DNA of 64,000 bases from Streptomyces qinzhouensis (GTDB lineage Bacteria; Actinomycetota; Actinomycetes; Streptomycetales; Streptomycetaceae): NCBI RefSeq assembly GCF_007856155.1, contig NZ_CP042266.1, positions 496,001 to 560,000 on the forward strand, given 5' to 3'. The notes beneath the pieces are model-generated. The model was not told the origin of the DNA. It did no database searches and worked only from the letters and a program-made list of their open reading frames with translations. A program made the position numbers and the translations under genes. Positions 1 to 7,692 of this stretch are shown in pieces; position 1 is the stretch's first letter; every line of letters begins with the position of its first letter.

Positions 1-19
1 GGTCGAGTCGCGTTTCTCC

Positions 20-458
20 GTGGGGTATGACCAGGGCCCTGTCCGGTGCGGCCTGGTCGGTGGCCTCCGGGCTCACCTCCTCGCGGCCTGCGATGCACTG
101 CCCTCCGGCGAACCCTCCTTGTCGCAGGTCCGCTGCGGGGGCGACCCTGCACCCCCCTCCGGAGATACTCGACTTGACCAGGAGCACGAGGATGTTCCCC
201 TCATAGCCCGCCAAGGGGTCGCAGCGCCTTCCGGGACGATCACCACAGGCCCGCTCCCCACCCCCGTGACGCGCGACGGAACAGGGGCTTTGACCGGCTG
301 GTCAAGTCGGGATCACGTGGGAGGGGGGTGCAGGGTCGCCCCCGCAGGGGACCGGCGAAAAGGTGGGTTCGCCCCTGGGCGGCGCATCGCCGGCACCGAG
401 GAGGTGAGCCCGGAGGCACCCGACCCACCCGCACCCGACAAGACCCCGCGCCTACCCC
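20..458. repeat. Long imperfect inverted repeat
   Basis: The left arm (about 20-181) is the reverse complement of the right arm (about 298-458), separated by a spacer of about 116 bases. Three blocks were checked base by base and are perfect: 133-160 with 320-347 (28 bp), 64-83 with 397-416 (20 bp) and 171-181 with 298-308 (11 bp). The sequence between the blocks is roughly 70-80 % complementary and the outer ends fade gradually. No reading frame here looks like protein. It could be a short inverted-repeat mobile element, a duplicated and inverted regulatory region, or a large hairpin RNA; the sequence alone does not decide. Confidence 0.8.
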
Positions 459-504
459 CCGTCGCAACGGTCACCCAATCTTTTGAGCCCCGCCGGCGCT
501 TGAG

Positions 505-660
505 GCGCAGGAGAGACCCGCACGCTGCGGGTCGCCCACTCCCGGGGCACGGGGGCGCAGGGCCCGCACACTGCCGGTCGCCCGCCCCCGGGGCCCGAGG
601 CCACCCCGCGCAGGAGAGACCCGCACGCTGCGGGTCGCCCACCCCTGGGCACGGGGACGC
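505..660. repeat. Three degenerate tandem units of about 50 bp
   Basis: Units begin near 505, 555 and 608. Units 1 and 3 share an identical 35-bp core (505-539 and 608-642); unit 2 has a four-base deletion and substitutions. Each core of units 1 and 3 contains the small hairpin CCCGCA-CGC-TGCGGG. The array lies between the long inverted repeat and the nagB operator. It has no coding signal. A terminator or folding element for a gene to the left is possible. Confidence 0.7.
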
Positions 661-754
661 AACAGGCCGCCCACCCCCGCCCCCGGGGCGCAGGGCCCCA
701 CAACGGGAGGTGACCCCGTCGGGAGGCGAGACATGGACCGCCCCACACCTGTAG

Positions 755-770
755 ATTGGTCTACACCATT
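755..770. promoter_or_regulatory. DasR-responsive element (dre) of nagB
   Basis: The 16-mer ATTGGTCTACACCATT matches the established dre consensus ACTGGTCTAGACCACT at 13 of 16 positions and lies 50 bp before the nagB start. DasR is the GntR-family N-acetylglucosamine repressor of streptomycetes, released by glucosamine-6-phosphate, and nagB is a known class of DasR target. Control of this gene by DasR is therefore a strong inference. Confidence 0.85.
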
Positions 771-819
771 GCGCAGACCGACTGCCACCCAGCGTGCGCA
801 CACACAGACAGGGACTTCC

Positions 820-1602
820 GTGGAAGTTGTCATCGTTCCGGATGCCGCCGCAGGCGGCGAACTCATCGCCGAAGCCATGGCCGCCCTGCTGCGGCGCAAG
901 CCCGAGGCCCTTCTCGGGGTCGCCACCGGGTCCACCCCGCTGCCCGTCTACCGGGCGCTGTCCGCCAAGGTCCGGGCCGGTGAGGTGGAGGTGTCCGGGG
1001 CCCGGATATGCCAGCTCGACGAGTATGTCGGGCTGCCCGCGGGACACCCCGAGTCCTACCGTTCCGTGGTGCTGCGGGAGGTCGTGGAGCCGCTCGGGCT
1101 CGCCGAGTCGGCCTTCATGGGACCCGACGGCGCCGCCGAGGACGTACCCGCCGCCTGTGCCGCCTACGACCGTGCGCTCACCGAGGCCGGCGGGGTGGAC
1201 CTCCAGCTGCTCGGCATCGGTACGGACGGGCACATCGGGTTCAACGAGCCCTGCTCGTCGCTGGCGTCGCGGACCCGTATCAAGACGCTCACCGAGCAGA
1301 CCCGCAAGGACAACGCCCGCTTCTTCGACAGCATCGACCAGGTTCCGCACCATGTGATCACGCAGGGAATCGGGACCATTCTGGAGGCACGGCACGTGGT
1401 GCTGCTGGCCACCGGCGAGTCGAAGGCGGACGCCGTGGCGCTGGCCGTCGAGGGGCCGCTGTCCGCGCTGGTCCCGGCTTCGGCGCTGCAGCTCCACCCG
1501 CATGCCACGATCGTCGCCGACGAAGCCGCCGCCTCGCGGCTCAAGCTGGGCGACTACTTCCGTGCCACCTACGCGGCCAAGCCCGCGTGGCAGGGGATCT
1601 GA
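820..1602 (+). CDS. nagB: Glucosamine-6-phosphate deaminase
   Basis: This enzyme converts glucosamine-6-phosphate to fructose-6-phosphate and ammonia, feeding amino sugars from chitin and peptidoglycan into glycolysis; it is cytosolic. The 260-residue product has the usual family length. Visible motifs are the phosphate loop GVATGSTPL near residues 33-41, LDEY (66-69) with the catalytic Asp, and GIGTDGHIGFNEP (132-144) with the catalytic His. The GTG at 820 is chosen because the reading frame upstream runs through the dre operator and the protein from 820 begins as NagB proteins normally do. It appears to be a single-gene unit: the dre box lies before it and a hairpin follows. Confidence 0.95.
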   Translation: MEVVIVPDAAAGGELIAEAMAALLRRKPEALLGVATGSTPLPVYRALSAKVRAGEVEVSGARICQLDEYVGLPAGHPESYRSVVLREVVEPLGLAESAFMGPDGAAEDVPAACAAYDRALTEAGGVDLQLLGIGTDGHIGFNEPCSSLASRTRIKTLTEQTRKDNARFFDSIDQVPHHVITQGIGTILEARHVVLLATGESKADAVALAVEGPLSALVPASALQLHPHATIVADEAAASRLKLGDYFRATYAAKPAWQGI

Positions 1603-1628
1603 GCCCTCGGCCCGAGACCGGTCGCGCC

Positions 1629-1667
1629 CCGTCCGGTTCCCGTGGGACACCCGCGGAAACCGGACGG
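1629..1667 (+). terminator. Hairpin terminator after nagB
   Basis: A stem of 14 positions with one mismatch pairs 1629-1642 with 1654-1667 around an 11-base loop, starting 27 bp after the nagB stop. There is no T-run, as is common for streptomycete terminators. Confidence 0.6.
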
Positions 1668-1847
1668 CTTCGGCGAGTAACCGTCTTGACCTGCCGGAGG
1701 GCCGCCGGGGGTATCGATTCCGTCCCGGCCGGAACAAATCCAGCGCGCAACCACCCCTCGTAGCCCCGGGGTTGATACGGTGCGCTGGCCCGGTGCCGCC
1801 CGCGCGCGCCGGGCGGCGTGCGGATGTGCGGCCCCGGGGGGAACCAC

Positions 1848-3251
1848 ATGGACGACGACAGCGCCGTATTCGGCGGCCCGCCGGGTGACGGAGCAGAGGG
1901 CCCGGCGGGCGGCGGGAAGGACCCCGACGACGCCGATATGGTCCGGGCGAGCCTGGAGCGCGTCAGACGCCGGGGCGGGCATGTGGTCCGGTACTTCTTC
2001 GCCCATCTCTTCCGGCACCATCCCCATCTGCGCCCGCTGTTCCCGGCGCTGATGGACGATCAGTACGAGCGGCTCTTCACCGCTCTGGTCGGGGTGGTGG
2101 AGCAGTTGAACCGGCCCGGGCTCGCGGCCCGGCTGGAGCGGCTGGGCCGGGACCACCGCAAGTTCGGGGTCGTCGACGCGGACTATCCGGCCGTCGGAGC
2201 GAGTCTGGTGGCCGCCCTGCGCCGGCACTCCCCGGCCACCTGGGACGAGCGGACCGAGGCGGCCTGGCGGCGGACGTACCGGAGCATCGCCGCGCATATG
2301 ACGGCGGGGGCCCGCCGCGCCACCGCGGCCGGGGAACCCGCGTGCTGGGAGGCCCGGGTGGTCTCCCACCGGCTGTACGGCGATCACACGGCCGTGCTCC
2401 GGGCCGCGGTCCCGACGCCCTACCCCTGGCTGCCGGGGCAGTACGCGACCGTCGAGCACCAGGACCTGCCCGGAGTGTGGCGGCCTTACTCGCTGGCGGG
2501 CGTCGCGGCCGCGGACGAGCGGGAACGGGTGCTGGAGTTCCATGTGGGCCGGGTGCCCGGTGGGCTGCTCAGCGGGGTGCTGTGCGATGCGACCCGGCCC
2601 GGTCACCGGCTGCGGCTCGGTCCGGCGTCGGGCTCCGCGCTCGCCCCGCCGCCCGGCACCCCGGGGGTCACCCTGATCGCCGGGGGTACGGGCTGGGCGC
2701 CGGTCAAGCCGGTCCTCGACGAACTGCTGCGCCGCCGTCCGGCCCCCCGGGTCCGGGTGGACGCCGTGGCCCGGGGCGAGGCGCATTTCTACGACGGGGC
2801 GTTCCTGGACGGGCTGCTGCGCGACCGGCCGTGGCTGAGCGCCTACTGGTGGTACCAGGAGCAGGGCGAGGGCCTGATCAGGGCCGCCGAGCGGCTGCAC
2901 GAGCATTTGCGCAGACGCCGGGACTGGGCCGGGGAGAGCGTCTATCTGTGCGGGCCCGCCGGCTTTGTCCAGGAGACGGCCGAGCTGCTGTTCTCGTGCG
3001 GGCTGCCGCCCGGGGCGCTGATCCGTGATCCGCTGCCGGCGTCCGCCGCGCGGCGCGGGCACGTCTCGCACGCGGAGGCGTTCCTCGACCCGCCGCCGGT
3101 GCACTGGATCGACCCGGACGCCCGGATCGGCCCGTCGGCCGATGCGCCGGCCGCCCCGCCGGCCGCCCCGCCGACGGCCCCGCCGGCCGTCGCTCCGATA
3201 CCGGCCGCCACGGCCGCGGCGGCGGTCAGGGGCCGTACCAGAGCGTCGTGA
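1848..3251 (+). CDS. Divergent flavohaemoglobin-like protein
   Basis: An N-terminal globin domain (about residues 28-160) is followed by FAD- and NAD(P)H-binding reductase domains (about 165-400). Classical flavohaemoglobins use this layout to oxidise nitric oxide to nitrate. Visible features are the proximal His (RDHRKF, His103), a Gln at the distal E7 position (Gln72), the FAD motif RPYS (212-215), the nucleotide loop LIAGGTG and YLCGP near 366-370. By manual alignment the distal Tyr B10 of Escherichia coli Hmp is Phe51 here, and the usual C-terminal ECF segment is absent. A Pro/Ala-rich tail of about 35 residues ends the protein. The ATG at 1848 follows GGGGGGA. The last 26 bp overlap the convergent dehydrogenase gene. 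The reductase architecture is certain; NO dioxygenase activity is not. Confidence 0.85.
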   Translation: MDDDSAVFGGPPGDGAEGPAGGGKDPDDADMVRASLERVRRRGGHVVRYFFAHLFRHHPHLRPLFPALMDDQYERLFTALVGVVEQLNRPGLAARLERLGRDHRKFGVVDADYPAVGASLVAALRRHSPATWDERTEAAWRRTYRSIAAHMTAGARRATAAGEPACWEARVVSHRLYGDHTAVLRAAVPTPYPWLPGQYATVEHQDLPGVWRPYSLAGVAAADERERVLEFHVGRVPGGLLSGVLCDATRPGHRLRLGPASGSALAPPPGTPGVTLIAGGTGWAPVKPVLDELLRRRPAPRVRVDAVARGEAHFYDGAFLDGLLRDRPWLSAYWWYQEQGEGLIRAAERLHEHLRRRRDWAGESVYLCGPAGFVQETAELLFSCGLPPGALIRDPLPASAARRGHVSHAEAFLDPPPVHWIDPDARIGPSADAPAAPPAAPPTAPPAVAPIPAATAAAAVRGRTRAS

Positions 3252-4617
3252 CCTCGCAGAACTCACGGATGCCGTGGCCGGACAGCTCCCGGCCGTATCC
3301 GGAGCGCTTGACACCGCCGAACGGGAAGGCCGGGTGCGAGGCGGTCATGCCGTTGAAGAAGACCCCGCCCGCCTCGATCTCGCGGGCGCAGCGGGCCGTC
3401 TCCCGCTCGTCCCGGGTCCAGACGCTCGAACTCAGCCCGAAGGGTGTGTCGTTGGCCAGGGCGATCGCCTGGTCGAGGTCGGTGGCGCGGTAGACGGTGG
3501 CGACGGGTCCGAACGTCTCCTCGCGGTGGATGCGCATGGCCGGGCCGATATCGGTGAGGACGGTGGGTTCGTAGAACCAGCCGCGGTCCGGTCCGGCCGG
3601 GCGGGCGGCGCCGCACAGGGCGCGGGCGCCGAGCGCCAGCGCGTCCGCCACCAGGGCTTCGAGATCGGCCCTGCCCTGTTCGGTGGCGACCGGTCCGACG
3701 TCGGTGTTCTCGTCCAGTGGGTCGCCGACGACGAGTTCCCGCATCCGGGCGGTGAACCGTTCGCAGAAGGCGTCGTGGACGTCGGTGTGCACGATGAACC
3801 GCTTGGCGGCGATGCATGACTGGCCGTTGTTCTGGACCCGGGCGGTGACGGCGGTGTCGGCGGCCCGGCCGATATCGGCGCTGGGCAGCACCACGAAGGG
3901 GTCACTGCCGCCGAGTTCCAGGACGGTCTTCTTCACCTCGTCGCCCGCGACGGCGGCGACGGCCCGGCCGGCGGCTTCGCTGCCGGTGAGGGTGGCGGCG
4001 GCGACCCGGGGGTCGCGCAGGACGGCCTCGACGGCGCCCGCCCCGATCAGCAGGGTCTGGAAGCAGCCCGCGGGCCAGCCGGCGCGCCGGAACAGCTCTT
4101 CCAGGTAGAGGGCCGTACGGGGCACGTTGGAGGCGTGTTTGAGCAGGGCGGTGTTCCCCGCCATCAGGGCGGGCGCGGCGAACCGTACGACCTGCCAGAG
4201 GGGGAAGTTCCACGGCATGACGGCGAGGACCACCCCGACCGGCCGGTAGCGGACGACGACCCGGGCCGCGCCCGAGTCGGCGACGTCGGTGGGGGCCGGG
4301 TGTTCGTCGGCGAGGAGTTCCCCGGCCCGGGCCGCGTACCAGCGCATGGTCCGCGCGCATTTGGCCGCTTCGGCCCGGGCCTGGGCGAGGGGTTTGCCCA
4401 TCTCGGTGGTCATGGTGCGGGCGATGTGCTCGCTGTCCTCGTCGAGGAGGTCGGCGGTGCGGAGCATCAGCCGGGCCCGGTCGGCGAAGCCGGTGACCCG
4501 CTGACCGGTGAAGGCCTCCCGGGCGAGGGCGATCCGCTGCTCGACCTCGCCGGGCTCCATCGGGTCGAAGGTGCCGAGCGTCTCCCCGGTGGCGGGGTTG
4601 ACCGTGGCGATGGGCAT
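3226..4617 (-). CDS. NAD(P)-dependent succinate-semialdehyde-type aldehyde dehydrogenase
   Basis: This is a complete 463-residue aldehyde dehydrogenase of the GabD/YneI-like group, which typically oxidises succinate semialdehyde to succinate. Visible motifs are MPWNFPLW (134-141) and Lys160 in the cofactor region, the general base Glu234 in LELGG, and the catalytic Cys268 in NNGQSCIA. The C-terminal GGVKRSGYGRE segment is typical of this subfamily. There is no GABA transaminase gene beside it, so the in vivo substrate is open. It is convergent with the flavohaemoglobin gene and overlaps its 3' end by 26 bp. It appears to be a single-gene unit. Confidence 0.9.
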   Translation of the reverse strand: MPIATVNPATGETLGTFDPMEPGEVEQRIALAREAFTGQRVTGFADRARLMLRTADLLDEDSEHIARTMTTEMGKPLAQARAEAAKCARTMRWYAARAGELLADEHPAPTDVADSGAARVVVRYRPVGVVLAVMPWNFPLWQVVRFAAPALMAGNTALLKHASNVPRTALYLEELFRRAGWPAGCFQTLLIGAGAVEAVLRDPRVAAATLTGSEAAGRAVAAVAGDEVKKTVLELGGSDPFVVLPSADIGRAADTAVTARVQNNGQSCIAAKRFIVHTDVHDAFCERFTARMRELVVGDPLDENTDVGPVATEQGRADLEALVADALALGARALCGAARPAGPDRGWFYEPTVLTDIGPAMRIHREETFGPVATVYRATDLDQAIALANDTPFGLSSSVWTRDERETARCAREIEAGGVFFNGMTASHPAFPFGGVKRSGYGRELSGHGIREFCEVTTLWYGP

Positions 4618-4761
4618 GCTGCTGTCCTCTCCTGCGTCTCCTGAAGGCTCCCCCCGGGTAAGGCGGCGGCCCTTCGACCCTCGCCCGCCCCGGCCGCTCC
4701 CGCGACGCGGCCCGCCCGGCCCGGGCGCCGCGGCCCGGCGGCGGCACCGGAGGGGACGCGC

Positions 4762-5136
4762 TCAGCCGGCGCGGCTCAGCAGCCGCAGTTGGACGTCCTT
4801 CTCCTGGTCACCGGCGGCCGTGCCGCGCCGCTCCACCTCGAACGCGGCGGCGAGGGTCTCGGTCATCCGGTCGACGGCCCAGTAGCCGCCCTGCATCTCG
4901 GCCTCCACCGGGTCGGTGAGCCGTACGGGGGCGGCCGGGGCGAGGGTGGTGGCGACGTCGAAGGTCGCCGTCCAGACGGTGGCGTGGCCCTCGGAGACGT
5001 ACTCGGGCCGGTCACCTGCCTCACGGTCGCAGGCGTAGGCGCGGCGGAGGACCTCGAAGACGGCGTGGGCGTCCTCCTTGGCGGAGTTGCTGATCGTCAC
5101 CACGACGGGTTCGGCGTGCTGGTCGGCGCTGTTCAC
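4762..5136 (-). CDS. Conserved hypothetical protein (124 aa)
   Basis: I do not recognise the family. The 124-residue product is small, acidic and soluble-looking, with no signal peptide or membrane segment. It begins with VVVTISNSAKEDAHAVFEVL, which suggests a beta strand then a helix, and contains an isolated CDREAGDRPEYV segment. Its ATG overlaps the stop codon of the upstream DUF6629 gene by four bases (ATGA), so the two are probably co-translated. Coding bias matches its neighbours. Function is unknown. Confidence 0.75.
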   Translation of the reverse strand: MNSADQHAEPVVVTISNSAKEDAHAVFEVLRRAYACDREAGDRPEYVSEGHATVWTATFDVATTLAPAAPVRLTDPVEAEMQGGYWAVDRMTETLAAAFEVERRGTAAGDQEKDVQLRLLSRAG

Positions 5137-5852
5137 GGCGGTCCCTTCTGCTGTCGCTCCGGTGGGGCGCGGTGAGGGGTGTCATCTCCAGCCTTGCGCG
5201 CCCCGGCCGCCGAGGCGAATCGGACCCCGGGCCCGGGGTCGCGGCGCACCCACCGCAGGATCAGCAGGGAGGCGACGGCCGCCAGCGCGCACCAGGTGGA
5301 GATGAACGCGGTGCGCCACAGCAGGGCGCAGATCACGGCCCCGGCGCCGGTGACGGCGCCCAGCAGTCTCAGTGTCCGGTCGCCGCTGAGCAGCAGGGCG
5401 CCGACGGTCGCGAGCAGATAGCCCGCGAGGACGGCGGCCGGGGCGGGCAGGCCGACGGCGTAACCGACGGTCCGCCCGTGGATCTCGGCGGTGACCGTGG
5501 CTTCGGTGAGCCGGTGGGCGAGGACGGCGGCGGTTGCGGCGCCCGCGGCCAGGGGCACGGCGAGCCGCAGGCCACCGGCCCGCCCCCGCGGGGGCCAGGT
5601 GCCGGAAGCAACCGCGAGGGGTACGTACAGCGGCAGCACCGGCAGGGCGATCACCGCCCAGGCGAGGGTGGCGGGTCCGCTGCCGCCCCCGCCGTGCCAG
5701 AGCGCCGCCTCGATGATCTGATGGGCGCCGAGCAGCAGGGGCAGGGCGGCGAGCGGCAGATCCCGGGCGCGGCGCACCCGTACGACGCAGACGGCGCCGA
5801 CGGCACCGATCGCGATGCCCGCGACGAGGTCGGCGGTGGCGCTCCAGCACAC
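5133..5852 (-). CDS. DUF6629-like integral membrane protein
   Basis: The 239-residue protein starts MCWSATADLVAG (with GTG as first codon), the typical N-terminus of the DUF6629 family. Hydrophobic segments suggest about seven transmembrane helices, including ones around VAGIAIGAVGAVCVV and LLLGAHQIIEAALWH. A longer frame runs upstream to 6212 but there it is an antisense shadow of the hydrolase gene, so the GTG at 5852 is used. The gene is translationally coupled to the downstream 124-aa gene through an ATGA overlap. No biochemical role is known for the family. Confidence 0.8.
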   Translation of the reverse strand: MCWSATADLVAGIAIGAVGAVCVVRVRRARDLPLAALPLLLGAHQIIEAALWHGGGGSGPATLAWAVIALPVLPLYVPLAVASGTWPPRGRAGGLRLAVPLAAGAATAAVLAHRLTEATVTAEIHGRTVGYAVGLPAPAAVLAGYLLATVGALLLSGDRTLRLLGAVTGAGAVICALLWRTAFISTWCALAAVASLLILRWVRRDPGPGVRFASAAGARKAGDDTPHRAPPERQQKGPP

Positions 5853-5877
5853 GGTGGGCGGCTCCGGGCCCGGTCCG

Positions 5878-6672
5878 CTAGCCGAGTCTGCGGTTGGCGA
5901 GTACGGGCACGGCGCGGCGGACGGCGGCGACCTCGTCCGGGTCGATATCGGCGATGAGCAGTCCGGGGGCGGCCGGCAGGCGTTCCCGCACGGTTCCGTC
6001 GGGGCCGATGATCGCGCTGTGGCCGATGCCCGTGGGGGCGCCGGGGGCGGCGGGGGCCCCGGTGGCGGCGGGGTCGGCTTGGTCGACGGCGGCGACCCAG
6101 AGGGTGGCGTCGAGGGCCCGGGCCCGCACCAGCAGCTCCCACTGTTCGCGCTTGCCCTCCCCGGCGCCCCAGGACGCGGGCAGCAGGGACAGCACGGCCC
6201 CGGCGTCGGCATGGGCCCGGAACAGTTCGGGGAAGCGGACGTCGTAGCAGGTGGCGAGGCCGATCCGGATGCCTTCGAGGTCGAAGGTGACGATCTGCGA
6301 CCCGGGGGCGACGGTGGCGGACTCGGTGAAGCCGAAGGCGTCGTACAGATGGATCTTGTCGTAGGCGGCCTCGACGCCGGGTCCGGTCGCCAGCAGGGTG
6401 TTGGTGACCCTGCCGTCGGCCGCGGGGGTGAACATGCCCGCGACGACCACCAGACCGGTCTCCTTGGCGAGCTGGCGGATCTCGGTGGCCCAGGGTCCGT
6501 CGAGGGGTTCGGCGACGGGCGCCAGCCTGGTGCCGAAGCAGGCCATGGTGGCTTCGGGGAAGGCCACGAGCCGGGCCCCGGCGTCGGCGGCGAGCCGGGT
6601 CTGTTCCCGGACGAGGCCGAGGTTGCGGGCGGGGTCGGGGCCGGTGGTGAGCTGGCTCAGGGCGATGCGCAT
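5878..6672 (-). CDS. Carbon-nitrogen hydrolase (nitrilase superfamily)
   Basis: The 264-residue protein is a complete nitrilase-fold amidase. The catalytic triad is visible: Glu40 in AFPEATM, Lys106 in YDKIHLYD, and Cys142 in LATCYDVRFPEL. The sequence resembles the Nit1/deaminated-glutathione-amidase-like branch, but the substrate cannot be fixed from sequence. The ATG at 6672 has GGGGGA six bases upstream; the frame extends further upstream but without family similarity. It ends 25 bp before the DUF6629 start on the same strand, so these three genes may form one operon. Confidence 0.9.
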   Translation of the reverse strand: MRIALSQLTTGPDPARNLGLVREQTRLAADAGARLVAFPEATMACFGTRLAPVAEPLDGPWATEIRQLAKETGLVVVAGMFTPAADGRVTNTLLATGPGVEAAYDKIHLYDAFGFTESATVAPGSQIVTFDLEGIRIGLATCYDVRFPELFRAHADAGAVLSLLPASWGAGEGKREQWELLVRARALDATLWVAAVDQADPAATGAPAAPGAPTGIGHSAIIGPDGTVRERLPAAPGLLIADIDPDEVAAVRRAVPVLANRRLG

Positions 6673-6830
6673 GTACGTCCCCCGGAAGTGTCGCGGCGGT
6701 GTGCCCGGTCCGGTCGGTCCGGGTCTCGAGACCCAGCATGCTCCCGTGGCTCCCCCGTTTCGACACGGCCCCCGCGAACGGGCGCGTGACACCACCCCGG
6801 GGGCGGACGCGTCACCTCGCGGGAGCCGGA

Positions 6831-7211
6831 TCACCGGCCCGGGGCGCCCCCGTCGGGAGCCGGGGGCCGGTGGAGGCCGAAGGGTGAGCCCTGGTCGTCG
6901 TGGCAGAGGACGAAACGGCCGAAGCGGGCGGTGCTCTCGTCGTCCTGTGACAAGTCTGTGTCGTCGACACTGCCGCCCAGCTCGGTGACGCGGGTCAGGG
7001 CGGCCGCCAGATCGTCGACGCGGAAGAAGACGTACGGTCCGGCGCCCCGGTCGCCGCCGTGGATGCCACCGGGCCCGTTAGGCGTACGGAACGCGTGGCC
7101 GCCGCCCGTACCGCCGGGCTCGAACGACCAGCCCAGCAGCGCCCCGTAGAACGCCCGGGCCCGGTCGGCGTCGGCCACGCCGAGTTCGACGAAGGAGATC
7201 TCACCGGCCAT
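6831..7211 (-). CDS. VOC (glyoxalase/bleomycin-resistance fold) family protein
   Basis: The 126-residue protein has the vicinal-oxygen-chelate pattern: ISFVELGVADADRARAFYGALLGW at the N-terminus, a central VFFRVDDLAAAL strand-helix, and a C-terminal GRFVLCHDDQGSPFGLH strand. Members are metalloenzymes or binding proteins that act as dimers or pseudo-dimers; the substrate is unknown. The ATG at 7211 begins exactly at the first conserved strand. A 14-bp perfect inverted repeat lies 46 bp upstream and may be its operator. Confidence 0.88.
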   Translation of the reverse strand: MAGEISFVELGVADADRARAFYGALLGWSFEPGGTGGGHAFRTPNGPGGIHGGDRGAGPYVFFRVDDLAAALTRVTELGGSVDDTDLSQDDESTARFGRFVLCHDDQGSPFGLHRPPAPDGGAPGR

Positions 7212-7256
7212 CGTCGGCCCGCCTTCCGCACCGGGTCCCGATCGCCCGGGTCCCTT

Positions 7257-7321
7257 CCACGGTAGGGGCGCGCGCCGAGGGCCGCACCCCCTACCGGGGG
7301 CCATGTACGCCCCTACCGTGG
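7257..7321. promoter_or_regulatory. Inverted repeat upstream of the VOC gene
   Basis: CCACGGTAGGGGCG (7257-7270) is the perfect reverse complement of 7308-7321. Between the arms a third, shorter CCCCTACCGGGGG version occurs near 7288-7300. This gives three CCTACC-type half sites in 65 bp, directly upstream of the VOC gene. It could be a multi-site operator or a hairpin in the leader. The rest of the gap 7322-7680 holds no feature I can support. Confidence 0.45.
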
Positions 7322-7680
7322 GCAGGGGTTCTTGACCACCCGGTGGCGCGGGGCGAGGGTTGGGGGGTGGCCGCCGCCGGGTGGATGTCCGTCCGGTGGT
7401 GTGCCGTCGTGTGCGCAAGGCCGTCCCGTCGGCGCAAGGTCGCGACGGCGGGTCGTCGTCCCGTTCGTCGTCGATCAGGCAGGGGTGACCCCTTGTTCGT
7501 TTCCCCCCGGTCCGGGGTGCCGGGCACACCGCCCGGCATGGTGCTGTTGTACGCCTCCGATACCGCCACCCCTTGTGCCCGTACGAACCGTCAAACCCCT
7601 GCGTACCAGGGCAAGGGTGACCGATTGAGGGAGGGCAAGCTCACACTCTGTACATCTGCTGTACGTGTGTGCGGATGTCC

Positions 7681-7692
7681 TAGCATCCCGGC
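7681..7692 (+). promoter_or_regulatory. -10 box of a leaderless mutA transcript
   Basis: TAGCAT (7681-7686) ends six bases before the mutA ATG, so transcription would start at or next to the A of the start codon. There is no ribosome site. The inverted repeat TGTAC-atctgct-GTAC lies just upstream near 7650-7664 and could bind a regulator. Confidence 0.5.

Noticed and set aside
20..754. A plus-strand frame of 244 codons in the left edge
   Set aside because: It runs through the inverted repeat, the tandem repeats and the spacer, and its product is Pro/Arg-rich without a recognisable domain.
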